Positions 1 to 9,587 are shown, counted from the stretch's first letter. The stretch: DNA of 64,000 nucleotides from Acetobacter nitrogenifigens DSM 23921 = NBRC 105050 (GCF_000429165.1 NZ_AUBI01000006.1:211561-275560), one strand, 5' to 3'. Notes: generated from the letters alone by a model not told the origin. A program made the numbers and translations.

Positions 1-971
1 GTGACGTCGGCCTTTATGTCGGCGCGACGAAGGCCAACATTCCCGAGCTGGCGGAGTTGGAAGTTCAGCCGAATGTCTGCGCGATCAAGGTGTTCGCGGG
101 CAGTTCGACCGGAGATCTGCTGGTCGAAGATGATGAAAGCCTCGAACGGCTGATGCGTAGTGGACGTCGTCGCGTCTGCTATCATTCGGAAGACGAATAT
201 CGCCTGCAGGCGCGCAAGGCGTTGTTCCACGAGGGGCAGCCGCATCGCCTTCATATGGAATGGCGCGATGAGGAATGCGCCTTTCTCGGGACGCGGCGGC
301 TGATGGCTTTGGCGCGCAAGACCGGGCGGCCAGCGCATATCCTGCACACCTCCACTGCTGAGGAGCTTGCTTATCTGCAGGGTTATCGCGATCTGGCGAC
401 CGTCGAGGTGTTGGTCAATCATCTGACGCAGATTGGCCCGGACGTATACGATCGCCTTGGCGGCTACGCCATCATGAACCCGCCGATCCGCGATCGGCGG
501 CATTACGACGCCGCCTGGGCGGCGGTGAACACGGGTGGCGTGGACTGCATCGGGTCGGATCACGCGCCGCACTCCCGCGCGGCGAAGGAGCGCCCCTGGC
601 CGAATACGGCGGCGGGGCTGACCGGCGTGCAGACGCTGGTTCCGATCATGCTCGATCATGTCAATGCGGGGCGTCTGTCACTTGCTCGCATGGTGGAGTT
701 GATGGCTGAGGGACCTGCGCGAGTCTATGGGGCTCTGGGCAAGGGAAAGATTGCGCCGGGGTACGACGCCGACTTCACGCTCGTCGATCTGCAGGCGACC
801 CAGATAATCGAGGAAAGCTGGATCGCCTCGCCCTGTGGCTGGACGCCGTTCGCGGGGCATCGTTGCACGGGGTGGCCAAAAGCGACGATCGTACGTGGCG
901 CCCTCGTCATGCGAGAGGACGAGGTTTTGGGGCAGCCGGCGGGTCGTCCGGTCGGCTTCAGAGTCGCCTGA
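1..971 (+). CDS. pyrC: Dihydroorotase, 3' part (5' end outside window)
   Basis: The reading frame is open from base 3, so the gene begins left of the window; about 322 codons are visible. It is an amidohydrolase-superfamily dihydroorotase of the alphaproteobacterial (class I, ~440 aa) type, closing carbamoyl-aspartate to dihydroorotate in pyrimidine synthesis. Visible signatures are KVFAGSSTG, HSEDE, HILHTSTAEE, NPPIRD, and the metal-ligand segment GSDHAPHS; the C-terminus GYDADFTLVDL followed by GWTPF is typical of dihydroorotases rather than hydantoinases. A hydantoinase-like role in the neighbouring catabolic locus is possible but not favoured. It converges on the LysR gene at 1147, with a short hairpin between them. 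Confidence 0.85.
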   Translation, partial: DVGLYVGATKANIPELAELEVQPNVCAIKVFAGSSTGDLLVEDDESLERLMRSGRRRVCYHSEDEYRLQARKALFHEGQPHRLHMEWRDEECAFLGTRRLMALARKTGRPAHILHTSTAEELAYLQGYRDLATVEVLVNHLTQIGPDVYDRLGGYAIMNPPIRDRRHYDAAWAAVNTGGVDCIGSDHAPHSRAAKERPWPNTAAGLTGVQTLVPIMLDHVNAGRLSLARMVELMAEGPARVYGALGKGKIAPGYDADFTLVDLQATQIIEESWIASPCGWTPFAGHRCTGWPKATIVRGALVMREDEVLGQPAGRPVGFRVA

Positions 972-1106
972 GGCTGGAGGGTTCTAAGAATCTCTCTTTT
1001 CCCGTTGGAAGGAAAGACATAATCCTTTGATATTATGTGAGGCATGGAAGCTGAAATAGAGGCTTTTCGAACCCGCCGACTTGCTCCGCGGCAGCGCCCG
1101 GACTCA

Positions 1107-1123
1107 AGGCTTTCTTAAAGCCT
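1107..1123. terminator. Hairpin between convergent genes
   Basis: AGGCTTT and AAAGCCT form a perfect 7-bp stem with a CTT loop, between the convergent ends of the dihydroorotase gene and the LysR gene. There is no clear U-run, so it is only a candidate bidirectional terminator. Confidence 0.4.
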
Positions 1124-1146
1124 GAAAATCCTGTGACGGGCGTTGT

Positions 1147-2049
1147 TCAACCGGGTTCCTCGATCGGGGCGATCCGGGTAAAAACATCCCGCATACGGTC
1201 GAGGAAAAAGCGGGCAAGGCGGGATAATTCCCTGTTTTCAGCCCAGATCGCGGAGGCCGTCACGGGAATGTCGGGCAGGAACGGGCGGCTCACCAGATCG
1301 TAACGACCGCCGCGGGCGGTCAGGGGATCCACGATCGCCACCCCCGCGTCGGCTTCCGCCAGCGCGCAGGCGCTGTTGCCGTAGCGGACTTCGGTGGCGA
1401 AATCGAAGGGAACGTCCGCGCGCTCGAATGCGTCGCGGATCGCTTCGCCCAGCCGTGTTCCGCGTTCCAGAGCAATGAAGCGATGCGCCAGCAGATCGCC
1501 GGGTTCGACGACTTTCTTGCGCGCAAGTGGATGATCCGGACGCATGACGCAGACCATTTTGCCTTCGAACAGGACCTCGCTCGCCAGCCCTGGCTGCTCA
1601 CGAAAACCAAGAATGAAGCCGAGTTCCGCGTGATTCGTCTCGACGCCCGAGACGACGCCTTCATAGCGGCGGACGTCAAAATAAGTGCGGATCTTCGGGC
1701 GTTGGGCTTGAAGCTCGCGGATCGCCGTCACGACGACGCTGTAGCCGAGCGGAGGGGTGGCGACTAGGCGCAGGCGACCGGCCCGGCTGTCGCGCAGATC
1801 GCGGATGCGGTTCAGCAACCGTTCGTGCATTTCGAAGATCGCTTCGGCGTCCTCGGCCAGCAGCCGCGCTTCCGGCGTGGGATAGAGGCGATTGTTCACG
1901 CGCTGGAACAGCACGAAGCCCGCCTGATCCTCCATTGTCTTGATTGCGTTGCTGATGGCGGGCTGCGACAGTCCCAATGTTTTGGCGGCCGCGACGGTCG
2001 TGTTGTAGCGGATGATGGCCCGAAGAATCTCGATCTGTCTCAGGTTCAT
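1147..2049 (-). CDS. LysR-family transcriptional regulator
   Basis: This 300-aa protein has the N-terminal winged HTH of LysR regulators (MNLRQIEILRAIIRYNTTVAAAK, then LSQPAISNAIKTMEDQAG, about residues 1-60) followed by a substrate-binding domain. Length is normal for the family. It is transcribed divergently from the N-carbamoyl-amino-acid hydrolase operon beginning at 2193, the usual arrangement for a LysR activator and its target. The 143-bp space between them contains a 7-9-7 inverted repeat that may be its operator. The co-inducer is unknown; by context it would be a substrate or intermediate of the downstream hydantoin/carbamoyl pathway. Confidence 0.92.
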   Translation of the reverse strand: MNLRQIEILRAIIRYNTTVAAAKTLGLSQPAISNAIKTMEDQAGFVLFQRVNNRLYPTPEARLLAEDAEAIFEMHERLLNRIRDLRDSRAGRLRLVATPPLGYSVVVTAIRELQAQRPKIRTYFDVRRYEGVVSGVETNHAELGFILGFREQPGLASEVLFEGKMVCVMRPDHPLARKKVVEPGDLLAHRFIALERGTRLGEAIRDAFERADVPFDFATEVRYGNSACALAEADAGVAIVDPLTARGGRYDLVSRPFLPDIPVTASAIWAENRELSRLARFFLDRMRDVFTRIAPIEEPG

Positions 2050-2119
2050 CCATAAGTCCAGTGAATAGGGTGGGGTGAATTTTGATTGCCGGGATTATTG
2101 AGTGGGGGAGGTGAGGCTG

Positions 2120-2142
2120 GCAATGCTTTTGTCACGCATTGC
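2120..2142. promoter_or_regulatory. Inverted repeat, candidate LysR operator
   Basis: GCAATGC, a 9-base spacer and GCATTGC form a perfect 7-9-7 dyad in the divergent intergenic region, 50 bp before the hydrolase start and 71 bp from the LysR start. Position and size fit a LysR recognition site; binding is inferred. Confidence 0.4.
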
Positions 2143-2192
2143 GAACGATCTCTGTTCGCTGCGATGATACGGCAACGGTTGACGAGGTAGAG

Positions 2193-3146
2193 ATGAGTCG
2201 CGTGATTCGGGTGGCGGGCGCCCAGATGGGGCCGACGCAGAAGGCGGACTCTCGTAGTGCGACGCTGGACCGGATGATCGCTCTGCTGGAGCAGGCGGCC
2301 GAGCGTGGGGCGAGCCTTGTCGTTTTTCCGGAACTGGCGTTCACCACCTTCTTCCCACGCTGGTTGCTGGAGGATGCGGAACTCGCGACCTATTACGAGA
2401 CAGCGATGCCCAATCCGGAAACCCAACCGCTGTTCGACCGCGCGCGGGCGCTCGGCGTGGGGTTCTATGTGGGCTACGCCGAGATGACGCCGCAGGGCGA
2501 ACGTTTCAACTCCAGCATCATCGTCGCGCCTGATGGCGCTATCCTGGGTAAATATCGCAAGATTCACTTGCCGGGATCGGTTGAGCCGCGCGCGGGCGCG
2601 CGTTTTCAGCAGCTTGAAAAACGCTATTTTGAATATGGCGATTCCGGATTTCCTGTTTTCCGTGCGGATGCGACGTGGCATGGCGCGCTGATGGGAATGC
2701 TGATCTGCAACGACCGACGCTGGCCTGAGGCATGGCGGTCGCTTGCCCTGCAGGGGATGGAACTGTTGTGCGTCGGTTACAACTCGGCTGCGTACGATCC
2801 GAACGGCGGCGACACCGAAAGCGCAGGGTTGCGCACATTCCACTCGAAACTTGTTGCGCAGGCCAACGCCTATATGAACGCCTGCTGGGCGGTCGCCGTC
2901 GCCAAGGCGGGTGATGAGGATGGGTCAGGGCTGGTCGGCGGAAGCTGCATCGTCGATCCGAACGGCGTCATCGTGGCGGAGGCGCAGACATTGGGTGACG
3001 AGGTGATCGTCGCGGATTGCGATCTGGACATGTGCGTGCAGGGCAAGACGAAGATGTTCAATTTCGAGGCTCACCGCCGGCCGCAATGGTATCGCCGCAT
3101 CACCGAGCAGGTCGGCGTCACGCCACCGGATGGCGATGCCGCCTGA
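2193..3146 (+). CDS. N-carbamoyl-D-amino-acid amidohydrolase (nitrilase superfamily)
   Basis: A 317-aa carbon-nitrogen hydrolase. The catalytic Glu-Lys-Cys triad is visible: E47 in VVFPELAF, K123 in KYRKIHLPG and C172 in LICNDRRWPE. The last motif and the C-terminal part (NFEAHRRPQWY) match D-carbamoylases, which release D-amino acid, CO2 and ammonia from N-carbamoyl-D-amino acids. I chose ATG 2193, preceded by GAGGTAG, rather than an in-frame upstream codon at 2139, because the family starts right at the first beta-strand (VIRVAGAQ). It is the first gene of an operon; its stop overlaps the next start (TGATG), and a hydantoin-racemase homologue lies farther along. Exact substrate stereochemistry is inferred from homology. 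Confidence 0.88.
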   Translation: MSRVIRVAGAQMGPTQKADSRSATLDRMIALLEQAAERGASLVVFPELAFTTFFPRWLLEDAELATYYETAMPNPETQPLFDRARALGVGFYVGYAEMTPQGERFNSSIIVAPDGAILGKYRKIHLPGSVEPRAGARFQQLEKRYFEYGDSGFPVFRADATWHGALMGMLICNDRRWPEAWRSLALQGMELLCVGYNSAAYDPNGGDTESAGLRTFHSKLVAQANAYMNACWAVAVAKAGDEDGSGLVGGSCIVDPNGVIVAEAQTLGDEVIVADCDLDMCVQGKTKMFNFEAHRRPQWYRRITEQVGVTPPDGDAA

Positions 3147-3946
3147 TGATCGATCGGTGGGGCGTCCTTTTGATGTCTGGCGTGCTGGCGGCGTGTTTCT
3201 GCGCACCCGTCGCAGCCATGGCTGACGCCCTGCGCATTGCCGTCAATCCGATTTACCCGCCGCTGGAATTCCGCGACCCGCTCACTGACCATCTTACAGG
3301 GTTCGATATAGATCTGGGCGAAGCGATCGGCGCCCGGTTGGGTCGACAGGTGGAGTGGGAGGAAACGGCCTTCCCGGAGATGACGCCGGCCCTCGCCAGT
3401 AACCGCGCCGATATGGTTCTGAGCGGGTTCAGCGATTTACCAAGTCGACGTGGATTGATGGATTTCATCCATTATCTTCGATCTGGCGCGCAGGTTGTCG
3501 TTCTTGCCAGCGACTCCGTGCCGACGCCGGAGGCGCTGTGCGGGCGCCTGATCGCCGCCAGCCGCGCTACGGCTTTTCCCGGCATGATCAGGACATGGAG
3601 CCACCAGCACTGTGCGGCTCATGGTCTGCCGGATATGCGCTTCTATCCGTCCGAAAGCGGCGCCGACGCCCGCATTCAGCTTTTACAGGGGCGGGTCGCG
3701 GCGATGGTGCAGGGCAGCGAAACGGTCGGGTATTTCATCACGCTGACGCACGGGGCTTTCCGCACGCTCGGAGCCCCGTTGTCCGAGACGTGGCTGGCGA
3801 TGGCGTTCGATCCCTCGCACCATGCGCTGGAGGGCGAGGTGAGAGGGGCGTTTAACGGGCTTGTGGCGGATGGAACGTATGCGCGCCTCATTCATCGCTG
3901 GTCGCTGGAACGGAGCGCGCTGCCGCAAGGAGAAACCGGGCCATGA
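3146..3946 (+). CDS. Amino-acid ABC transporter substrate-binding protein (1)
   Basis: A 266-aa family-3 periplasmic binding protein. The N-terminus (to about residue 26, ending AAMA before DALRIAVNP) is a signal peptide. PPLEFRDPLTDHLTGFDIDLGEAIG is the usual start of a polar-amino-acid binding fold, and a type-II-like two-domain pattern follows. The chosen ATG overlaps the previous stop as TGATG. It is followed by its permease (ATGA overlap) and ATPase, so it very likely delivers an amino acid or carbamoyl amino acid to that transporter. A paralogue with the same pattern lies at 7964 in the same operon. Confidence 0.88.
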   Translation: MIDRWGVLLMSGVLAACFCAPVAAMADALRIAVNPIYPPLEFRDPLTDHLTGFDIDLGEAIGARLGRQVEWEETAFPEMTPALASNRADMVLSGFSDLPSRRGLMDFIHYLRSGAQVVVLASDSVPTPEALCGRLIAASRATAFPGMIRTWSHQHCAAHGLPDMRFYPSESGADARIQLLQGRVAAMVQGSETVGYFITLTHGAFRTLGAPLSETWLAMAFDPSHHALEGEVRGAFNGLVADGTYARLIHRWSLERSALPQGETGP

Positions 3947-4794
3947 CGGGATCATTTTCGTACGATTTCGCAGAAGAAGCGGAGCGGTTGTGCGCTCTGC
4001 CGGTGCGACGGAGACCGGCCTGGGGACATATCGTTTCCGCGACGCTGATTGTCGTCGTGTGCGCATGGATCGTGCGCGCCTTCGCGCTGGGGCAGATTGA
4101 ATGGCGCTATGTCGGCGCTTTCCTTTTCGCGCCCTCGATCCTGCGCGGCCTCGGCGCGACGTTGCTGATGTCGGCCTGCGCGATGGCGCTTGGGCTGGTC
4201 GTGGGGCTTGGGCTTGCAGTGGGGCGGCTGTCGTCCTCTCTGGTGCCGCGCTGGTTCTCCATTGCCTATATCTGGCTGTTTCGGGGCGTTCCGGTCATCT
4301 TGCAGCTTCTGGTCTGGTTCAACCTCGCCCTGATCTTCCCGCATGTCGGTCTGCCCGGTCTTGGCGAGGTGCGGACAGTCGACGTCATGACGCCTTTCCT
4401 GTCGGCGTTGCTCGGGCTCGGGCTCAATCAGGCGGCCTATATCGGTGAAATCTTGCGGGGAGGACTGCAAAGCATCGATCGCGGCCAGTACGAGGCCGCC
4501 GAGATGATCGGCATGACGCGGGGCGTCGCCCTGCGGCGGATCATTCTGCCTCAGGCGATGCGCGTCGTGATTCCGCCCTTAGGCAACGAGTTCATCAACA
4601 TGATCAAACTCACTTCTTTGGCCAGCATGATTCAGTATCCAGAAATTCTGCACAACGCCGAGAACATTTATTACGCGAACACGCGGGTCATGGAGCTGCT
4701 GATCGTGGCCGGGTTCTGGTATCTCATGGCGGTCACGGTTCTGTCGCCGCTCCAGCACCTGCTTGAACGACGCGTATCGAGGGGCAGTCTGTGA
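3943..4794 (+). CDS. Polar amino-acid ABC transporter permease
   Basis: A 283-aa HisM/GlnP-type inner-membrane permease. After a ~25-residue cytoplasmic stretch there are several hydrophobic helices, and the ATPase-docking EAA loop is clear at [20 protein letters not shown] followed by [10 protein letters not shown]. Its start overlaps the binding-protein stop and its stop overlaps the ATPase start. Only one permease is present, so the channel is presumably a homodimer, as in many polar amino-acid importers. Confidence 0.92.
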   Translation: MTGSFSYDFAEEAERLCALPVRRRPAWGHIVSATLIVVVCAWIVRAFALGQIEWRYVGAFLFAPSILRGLGATLLMSACAMALGLVVGLGLAVGRLSSSLVPRWFSIAYIWLFRGVPVILQLLVWFNLALIFPHVGLPGLGEVRTVDVMTPFLSALLGLGLNQAAYIGEILRGGLQSIDRGQYEAAEMIGMTRGVALRRIILPQAMRVVIPPLGNEFINMIKLTSLASMIQYPEILHNAENIYYANTRVMELLIVAGFWYLMAVTVLSPLQHLLERRVSRGSL

Positions 4795-5591
4795 CGGGCG
4801 CGCCCGCCATATGGGCGCGTGGCGTCGCCAAGTCGTTCGGCGGCGCCCCTGTGCTGCGCGACGTCTCTTTCGACGTCGCGCGCGGATCGGTCGTCTGCGT
4901 TCTCGGCGCCTCAGGTTCCGGCAAGACCACGCTTTTGCGGTGCCTGGCGCAGCTCGAAACCCCGGAACGCGGCGTGATGGGGATCGAAGGCGAATTGCTG
5001 GGCCACGTCGAACGGGGCGGCGCGCTGCACAAACTGCCCGCGCGGTCTCTGGCGCTGCAAAGATTGCGGACCGGCATGGTGTTTCAGCGTTTCAACCTGT
5101 TCGGTCATATGACCGCGCTGCGTAACGTTATGGAGGGGCCCGTCACCGTGCAGGGGCGTCCCCGCGCGGAGGTGGAGCGTGAGGCGCTGGCGCTGCTCGA
5201 CAAGGTTGGGCTGGCGCATCGTGCCGGACATTACCCGGCACAGCTTTCTGGTGGTCAGCAGCAACGTGTGGCGATCGCCCGTGCGCTGGCCTTGCGGCCT
5301 GCGGCGATGCTGTTTGACGAGCCCACCAGCGCTCTGGATCCGGAATCGGTAGGCGACGTGCTGGCCGTCATGCGCGCTGTCGCGGAATCCGGCGTGACCA
5401 TGGTGGTCGTGACCCATGAACTGGCCTTTGCGCGGGAAGTCGCTGATCGTGTCCTGTTCATGGACGGCGGGTCGATCGCCGAGGACGCGCCGGCCGAAAC
5501 CTTTTTTGCCGCGCCGGGACATCCTGCGTCGCGCGCGTTTCTTGCGGCCGCATTGAGCCGGCCCAATCCTTCGGAGACGATTGCCCCATGA
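4791..5591 (+). CDS. Polar amino-acid ABC transporter ATP-binding protein
   Basis: A 266-aa GlnQ/HisP-type ATPase with Walker [10 protein letters not shown], signature LSGGQQQR, Walker [15 protein letters not shown] and H-loop VVTHE. The start is GTG, inside a GTGA overlap with the permease. It powers import by the transporter encoded immediately upstream and overlaps the deacetylase-fold gene downstream by ATGA, showing that import and ring-opening or hydrolysis enzymes are co-translated. Confidence 0.93.
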   Translation: MTGAPAIWARGVAKSFGGAPVLRDVSFDVARGSVVCVLGASGSGKTTLLRCLAQLETPERGVMGIEGELLGHVERGGALHKLPARSLALQRLRTGMVFQRFNLFGHMTALRNVMEGPVTVQGRPRAEVEREALALLDKVGLAHRAGHYPAQLSGGQQQRVAIARALALRPAAMLFDEPTSALDPESVGDVLAVMRAVAESGVTMVVVTHELAFAREVADRVLFMDGGSIAEDAPAETFFAAPGHPASRAFLAAALSRPNPSETIAP

Positions 5592-6481
5592 CCATCCGCA
5601 GCTATGACGACGTGCCGGTGCGTCCCGCCAATCTGGCGGGACCGGCTCCCGAGTTTCCGTGGCCGGACGGCAAACGTGCGGCGATGATGCTGTCTTTTGA
5701 CGTGGACGCGGAGACGTACGCAACCAGCAAAGACCCGGCCCACGCCGAGCGGCTCGTCTCGATGTCCTACGGGACGTATGAAGCCCGCGTCGGCATGCCC
5801 AAGGTGCTTGAGTTGTTGCGTGAACTGGGGCTGAAGGCGACCTTCTTCACCACGGGCTGGGCGGCGGACGCGCATCCGGCGACGGTCGAGGCAGCGGTGA
5901 AGGATGGGCATGAGATCGCCCACCATGGTTATCACCATCTGCTACCGGACCCTGGTTCGGCGCATATCGAAGACGAACTGGCCATGGGGTTCGACGCTCT
6001 GAAGCGTCGTTTCGGCATCCGTCCGATTGGATATCGCGCGCCGTACGGCGAAAGCTGCGACGAATTGCGAATCGCGCTGAAGCGTGAGGGGATCGTCTAT
6101 TCCAGTTCGTGGCGGGACGATGTGCGGCCCTATCGTCAGGTTCTTCCGGACGGCGCTCCGGGCGTGATCGAGATTCCTGCGACGGCCAGCTACGACGACT
6201 GGATGCACGGTATGAGCACGCGCTTCGGGCCGCGTTCGATCTTTCCCAAAGAACACGTGCTGTCCATGTGGAAAGACGAACTGGACGAAATCCGCGACTG
6301 GGGCGCGATGGTGACGACGGTGTTGCACCCACAGGTCAGCGGCCGACCGATGCGTTTGCGTCTGCTGCGAAACTTCCTGACTTATGCGATCGAATGTCGC
6401 GACGTGTGGATTGCGACAGGCGAGCAGGTTGCGCGACATTTCGAGACCTGTGAACGCGCGGACGAGGGCGTCGCGTCGTGA
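5588..6481 (+). CDS. Polysaccharide-deacetylase-fold hydrolase (PuuE/HpPgdA-like)
   Basis: A 297-aa NodB-fold protein of the carbohydrate esterase 4 superfamily without a signal peptide. Metal and catalytic positions look intact: D38 and D40 in SFDVDAETY, and histidines 112-117 in [22 protein letters not shown] before the first motif is typical of the PuuE/HpPgdA branch. This branch includes PuuE allantoinase and cyclic imide hydrolase, which open hydantoin or imide rings, as well as peptidoglycan deacetylase. Being cytoplasmic and placed between an amino-acid importer and an amidohydrolase, with carbamoylase and hydantoin racemase in the same operon, it most plausibly opens a cyclic amide or hydantoin ring. 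The substrate is inferred. Confidence 0.8.
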   Translation: MTIRSYDDVPVRPANLAGPAPEFPWPDGKRAAMMLSFDVDAETYATSKDPAHAERLVSMSYGTYEARVGMPKVLELLRELGLKATFFTTGWAADAHPATVEAAVKDGHEIAHHGYHHLLPDPGSAHIEDELAMGFDALKRRFGIRPIGYRAPYGESCDELRIALKREGIVYSSSWRDDVRPYRQVLPDGAPGVIEIPATASYDDWMHGMSTRFGPRSIFPKEHVLSMWKDELDEIRDWGAMVTTVLHPQVSGRPMRLRLLRNFLTYAIECRDVWIATGEQVARHFETCERADEGVAS

Positions 6482-7956
6482 CGGAAGATGGCGGGCAGGG
6501 CGTGAAAGGGCGGCCTCAGCGCTTCGCAAACCTGTCCTGGGCCGTTCTGTGGGACGAAGTCGCAGGCGGCCATGTCTATGCCCGCAACGTCGATCTGGTT
6601 GTGCGGGACGGACGGATCGTCTTTGCAGGTCCGGCGGCTGAACTTCCGGGCGAATATGCCGGGCTTCCGGTCGATGTCGACGGAACGGGGCTGATGGCCA
6701 TGCCCGGTTTCGTGAATATTCATTCTCACCCCGCGACCGAGCCAATGAACCGCGGCCTGTTCGATGAACTCGGGTCGCCGGGGCTCTATTATTCGTCGCT
6801 CTATGAGTACATGCCGGTGTTTCGGTCGGACGCGCGCAGCAAACCCGACTGCGCACGCGTGGCCTATAGCGAAATGCTGCTGTCCGGGGTGACGACGGTC
6901 GTCGATCTGTCCACGCCATGGGACGGTTGGCTCGACGTTGCGGCGGAGAGCGGGTTGCGCGTCTGTCTCGCGCCGATGTTCCGTTCGGCCGCCTGGCGGA
7001 CGGATGACGGTCACACGGTCTCATATAGCTGGCTGGAAGACGATGGCCGCCGGGGCATGGCGGAAGCGCTCGAGATCGTCGATGCGGCGCGTGGACACGC
7101 CTGCGGCCGCCTGATGGGGATGGTCGCGCCCGCACAGATCGACACGTGCTCCGAAGAATTGCTGAAAGCCTCCTTCGTCGAGGCGGATAAGCGCGACATC
7201 GCGTGGCAGACCCACGCGGCCCAGTCGATTGTCGAATTCCACGAGATCACCCGGCGCCACGGGATGACGCCGATCCAGTGGCTGCATCATCTGGGCGTGC
7301 TGTCTCCCCGCAGCATTGTCGGGCATGGCATCTTCCTGGACGATAACCCGTCCACGCCCTGGCATACGAAGACCGATCTTTCGTTGCTGGCCGATGACGG
7401 CGCTTCGGTGGCGCATTGCCCGACTGTTTTCGCTCGTCGCGGTTATGTGCTCCGTGATTTCGGGCGTTACCGTAAGGCGGGCGTGAGGCTGGGCATAGGC
7501 ACCGACACATACCCGCATACGATCCTCGACGACCTGCGGCTGGCTGCCTATCTGGGACGCGTTCAGGCGGGGTCGCCGACGGCGGTTCCGACACGGGCTG
7601 TATTCGACGCCGTGACCGTCGCGGGCGCAGCGATGCTGCGTCGCGACGATCTGGGGCGGTTGGCCGTCGGTGGCTGTGCGGACATTGTTCTGGTCGATCT
7701 GAAGCACCCGATGATGCAGCCGTCGATTGATCCTGTCCGTTCGCTGATCGTATCGTGCGACGACCGCGCCATTCATTCGGTCTATGTCGGCGGTCGCAAG
7801 GCGGTGGAGGCCGGGCGCGTGCTGACGATGGATTATGTCGGCGCGACGGAGCGCCTCGTCGGCGAGCAGGCGAGGATCGTCGGCTCGGTAGCCGAGCGCG
7901 ACCGTCTTGGCCGGTCGGCGGAAACGCTGATTCCCTCGACGTTTCCGATAAGATAG
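6478..7956 (+). CDS. Atz/Trz-type amidohydrolase
   Basis: A 492-aa metal-dependent amidohydrolase (cytosine deaminase/AtzB/TrzN-like group). Metal ligands seen are H82 and H84 (NIHSHP), a histidine in QTHAAQS, one in GHGIFLDD and an aspartate in GIGTDTYPH. The C-terminus GGCADIVLVDLKHP is the usual composite-domain end. The start is GTG within a GTGA overlap with the preceding gene. Family members deaminate or dechlorinate N-heterocycles or hydrolyse aminated rings; here the context suggests removal of an amino group or opening of an N-containing ring. The substrate cannot be told from sequence. Confidence 0.85.
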   Translation: MTEDGGQGVKGRPQRFANLSWAVLWDEVAGGHVYARNVDLVVRDGRIVFAGPAAELPGEYAGLPVDVDGTGLMAMPGFVNIHSHPATEPMNRGLFDELGSPGLYYSSLYEYMPVFRSDARSKPDCARVAYSEMLLSGVTTVVDLSTPWDGWLDVAAESGLRVCLAPMFRSAAWRTDDGHTVSYSWLEDDGRRGMAEALEIVDAARGHACGRLMGMVAPAQIDTCSEELLKASFVEADKRDIAWQTHAAQSIVEFHEITRRHGMTPIQWLHHLGVLSPRSIVGHGIFLDDNPSTPWHTKTDLSLLADDGASVAHCPTVFARRGYVLRDFGRYRKAGVRLGIGTDTYPHTILDDLRLAAYLGRVQAGSPTAVPTRAVFDAVTVAGAAMLRRDDLGRLAVGGCADIVLVDLKHPMMQPSIDPVRSLIVSCDDRAIHSVYVGGRKAVEAGRVLTMDYVGATERLVGEQARIVGSVAERDRLGRSAETLIPSTFPIR

Positions 7957-7963
7957 CGTCGCG

Positions 7964-8773
7964 ATGTCGCTTCGGGTTCTGTTGGCGGCGTGCTTGTTTC
8001 TGTGCGCGCCTCTGGAGCGGGCGTTCGCGCGCGTCGTCACGGTCGGGCTGTACCCCAGCTATCCGCCGCTGGATATGCGCGATCCGGCGACGGACAGGTT
8101 GATGGGCTTCGATGTCGATCTCAGCCAGGCGTTGCTGCAACGCATGGGGATGGAGCGGCAGATTGCAGAGACGTCTTTCGCGCAACTGATCCCGTCGCTC
8201 ACCACCGGCCGCATCCAGATGTTTTTCAACGGTATGATGGATACCCCGGCCCGGCGCGGCAGCATCGCCTTCGTCGACTACCTGCGATCGGGCGTTCGGT
8301 TTCTGGTTCTGGCTGATGACCCCCATAGCCCGGCAGCCCTGACAGGGTTATGCGGTCGGCCGGTGGCGGCCAGTCGCATCACGTCAGAACCGGCGCAGTT
8401 GATAGACTGGAGCGATCGTTTCTGTGTGGCGCGCGGGTTGCCGCCCGTCGTTCTGTTCGCCGCCGAAAATTCGGCGGATGCGCGGCTGCAGATGATGGAA
8501 GGACGTGTGGCCGCGACTTTACAGGATAGTCTGACTGCGCCGTGGATCATTGGCCTGAATCACGGTCGTTTCCGGGCGCTTGGGGAGGCGTTTAACATGA
8601 CGCCATTGGGCATAGGTCTGGCGAAAGACGATCCTGCGCTGGTCTGCAAGACTGGCGCGGCGCTGGACGCGCTTCGTGCGGAAGGCGTGTACGCTGCATT
8701 GATCCGCAAATGGGGGCTGCCGCCCGACAGCGCAGTTCCAGCATCCGCCGGAGTTTCCTCATGTCCTCCATAG
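7964..8773 (+). CDS. Amino-acid ABC transporter substrate-binding protein (2)
   Basis: A 269-aa family-3 binding protein, clearly paralogous to the one at 3146: VVTVGLYPSYPPLDMRDPATDRLMGFDVDL mirrors the start of that protein, and both contain STRRG/PARRG followed by a DYLRSG-type segment. A signal peptide ends near residue 22 (ERAFA before RVV). There is no second permease or ATPase beside it, so it probably shares the transporter at 3943-5591 and widens its substrate range. It starts 7 bp after the amidohydrolase and its end overlaps the racemase start by 13 bp. Confidence 0.86.
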   Translation: MSLRVLLAACLFLCAPLERAFARVVTVGLYPSYPPLDMRDPATDRLMGFDVDLSQALLQRMGMERQIAETSFAQLIPSLTTGRIQMFFNGMMDTPARRGSIAFVDYLRSGVRFLVLADDPHSPAALTGLCGRPVAASRITSEPAQLIDWSDRFCVARGLPPVVLFAAENSADARLQMMEGRVAATLQDSLTAPWIIGLNHGRFRALGEAFNMTPLGIGLAKDDPALVCKTGAALDALRAEGVYAALIRKWGLPPDSAVPASAGVSSCPP

Positions 8774-9429
8774 AGTCCGGGAACATTCTGGTTATCAATC
8801 CCAACTCATCGGAGGCAGTCACACGGGCGATCGACGCGGCCGTGGAGCCGTTGCGCGCAGCCAGTCCGTTTCCGATCATTGTGACTGGATTGCGCGATAC
8901 GCCTTCGGGCATCGCCCTTCAGAGCGACGCCGATCAGGTGGCGCCGCCTGTTCTGCAGACCATGCTCGCCCATCCGGCGCGAGGTTACGTCGTGGCGTGT
9001 TTCAGCGATCCCGGAGTCACGGGCGCCCGTGAAGTCATTGCGGCCCCGGTGCGTGGCATCGGTGAAAGCGCGATCCTGCACGCGATGACCAGAGCCGATC
9101 GTTTCGGGGTCATTGCGTTGTCGGCCAGTTCGGTCCTGCGGCAACGGCGACTGGTCCGCGTCATGGGCGTCGCGGAGCGCTACGCAGGGAGTCGCGCTGT
9201 GGACGCGCGGGCCGAGGAGACCACCAACGACGCACTGCTGGACCGCATGAACGAGGCGGCGTTCAGGCTGGTCGCTGATGGCGCTGACATCATCATCATG
9301 GGGTGCGCAGGCATGGCGCATTTCCGCGCCAGAATAGAGGCGCATTGTCAGCGCCCGGTCGTTGAGCCGACGCGCGCTGCAGTGGCGGCTCTTATCGGAG
9401 ATTGCCTGTTGCGGTCCTGTGACGTTTGA
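8761..9429 (+). CDS. Hydantoin/aspartate-glutamate racemase family protein
   Basis: A 222-aa Asp/Glu/hydantoin racemase. The two catalytic cysteines expected for cofactor-independent racemases are seen at C80 (VACFSDPG) and C182 (IMGCAGM), and the N-terminus ILVINPNSSEAVT is the typical hydantoin racemase start. ATG 8761 was chosen because this start lies at the family N-terminus and overlaps the previous gene. Together with the D-carbamoylase this resembles a hydantoin-utilisation set, in which the racemase recycles the unwanted enantiomer. It appears to be the last gene of the operon beginning at 2193. Confidence 0.88.
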   Translation: MSSIESGNILVINPNSSEAVTRAIDAAVEPLRAASPFPIIVTGLRDTPSGIALQSDADQVAPPVLQTMLAHPARGYVVACFSDPGVTGAREVIAAPVRGIGESAILHAMTRADRFGVIALSASSVLRQRRLVRVMGVAERYAGSRAVDARAEETTNDALLDRMNEAAFRLVADGADIIIMGCAGMAHFRARIEAHCQRPVVEPTRAAVAALIGDCLLRSCDV

Positions 9430-9587
9430 GAGCGGCCGCGTCGGTGGCGTGCGCAGTTAATTTGGCGCGACCATAATTTTCAGTGATGGAAAGGACGCAA
9501 TTGCGATAGGATGTTTCGATAAAGATATGACTGAGCCGTTGGCGTCCGTGCTTATATTTTCCTGTATTCTTCAGGAGATCTTATACC

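Noticed and set aside
5942..7135. 397-codon open frame on the minus strand over the deacetylase and amidohydrolase genes
   Set aside because: Shadow of two well supported genes in an operon; Arg/Pro-rich with no motif.
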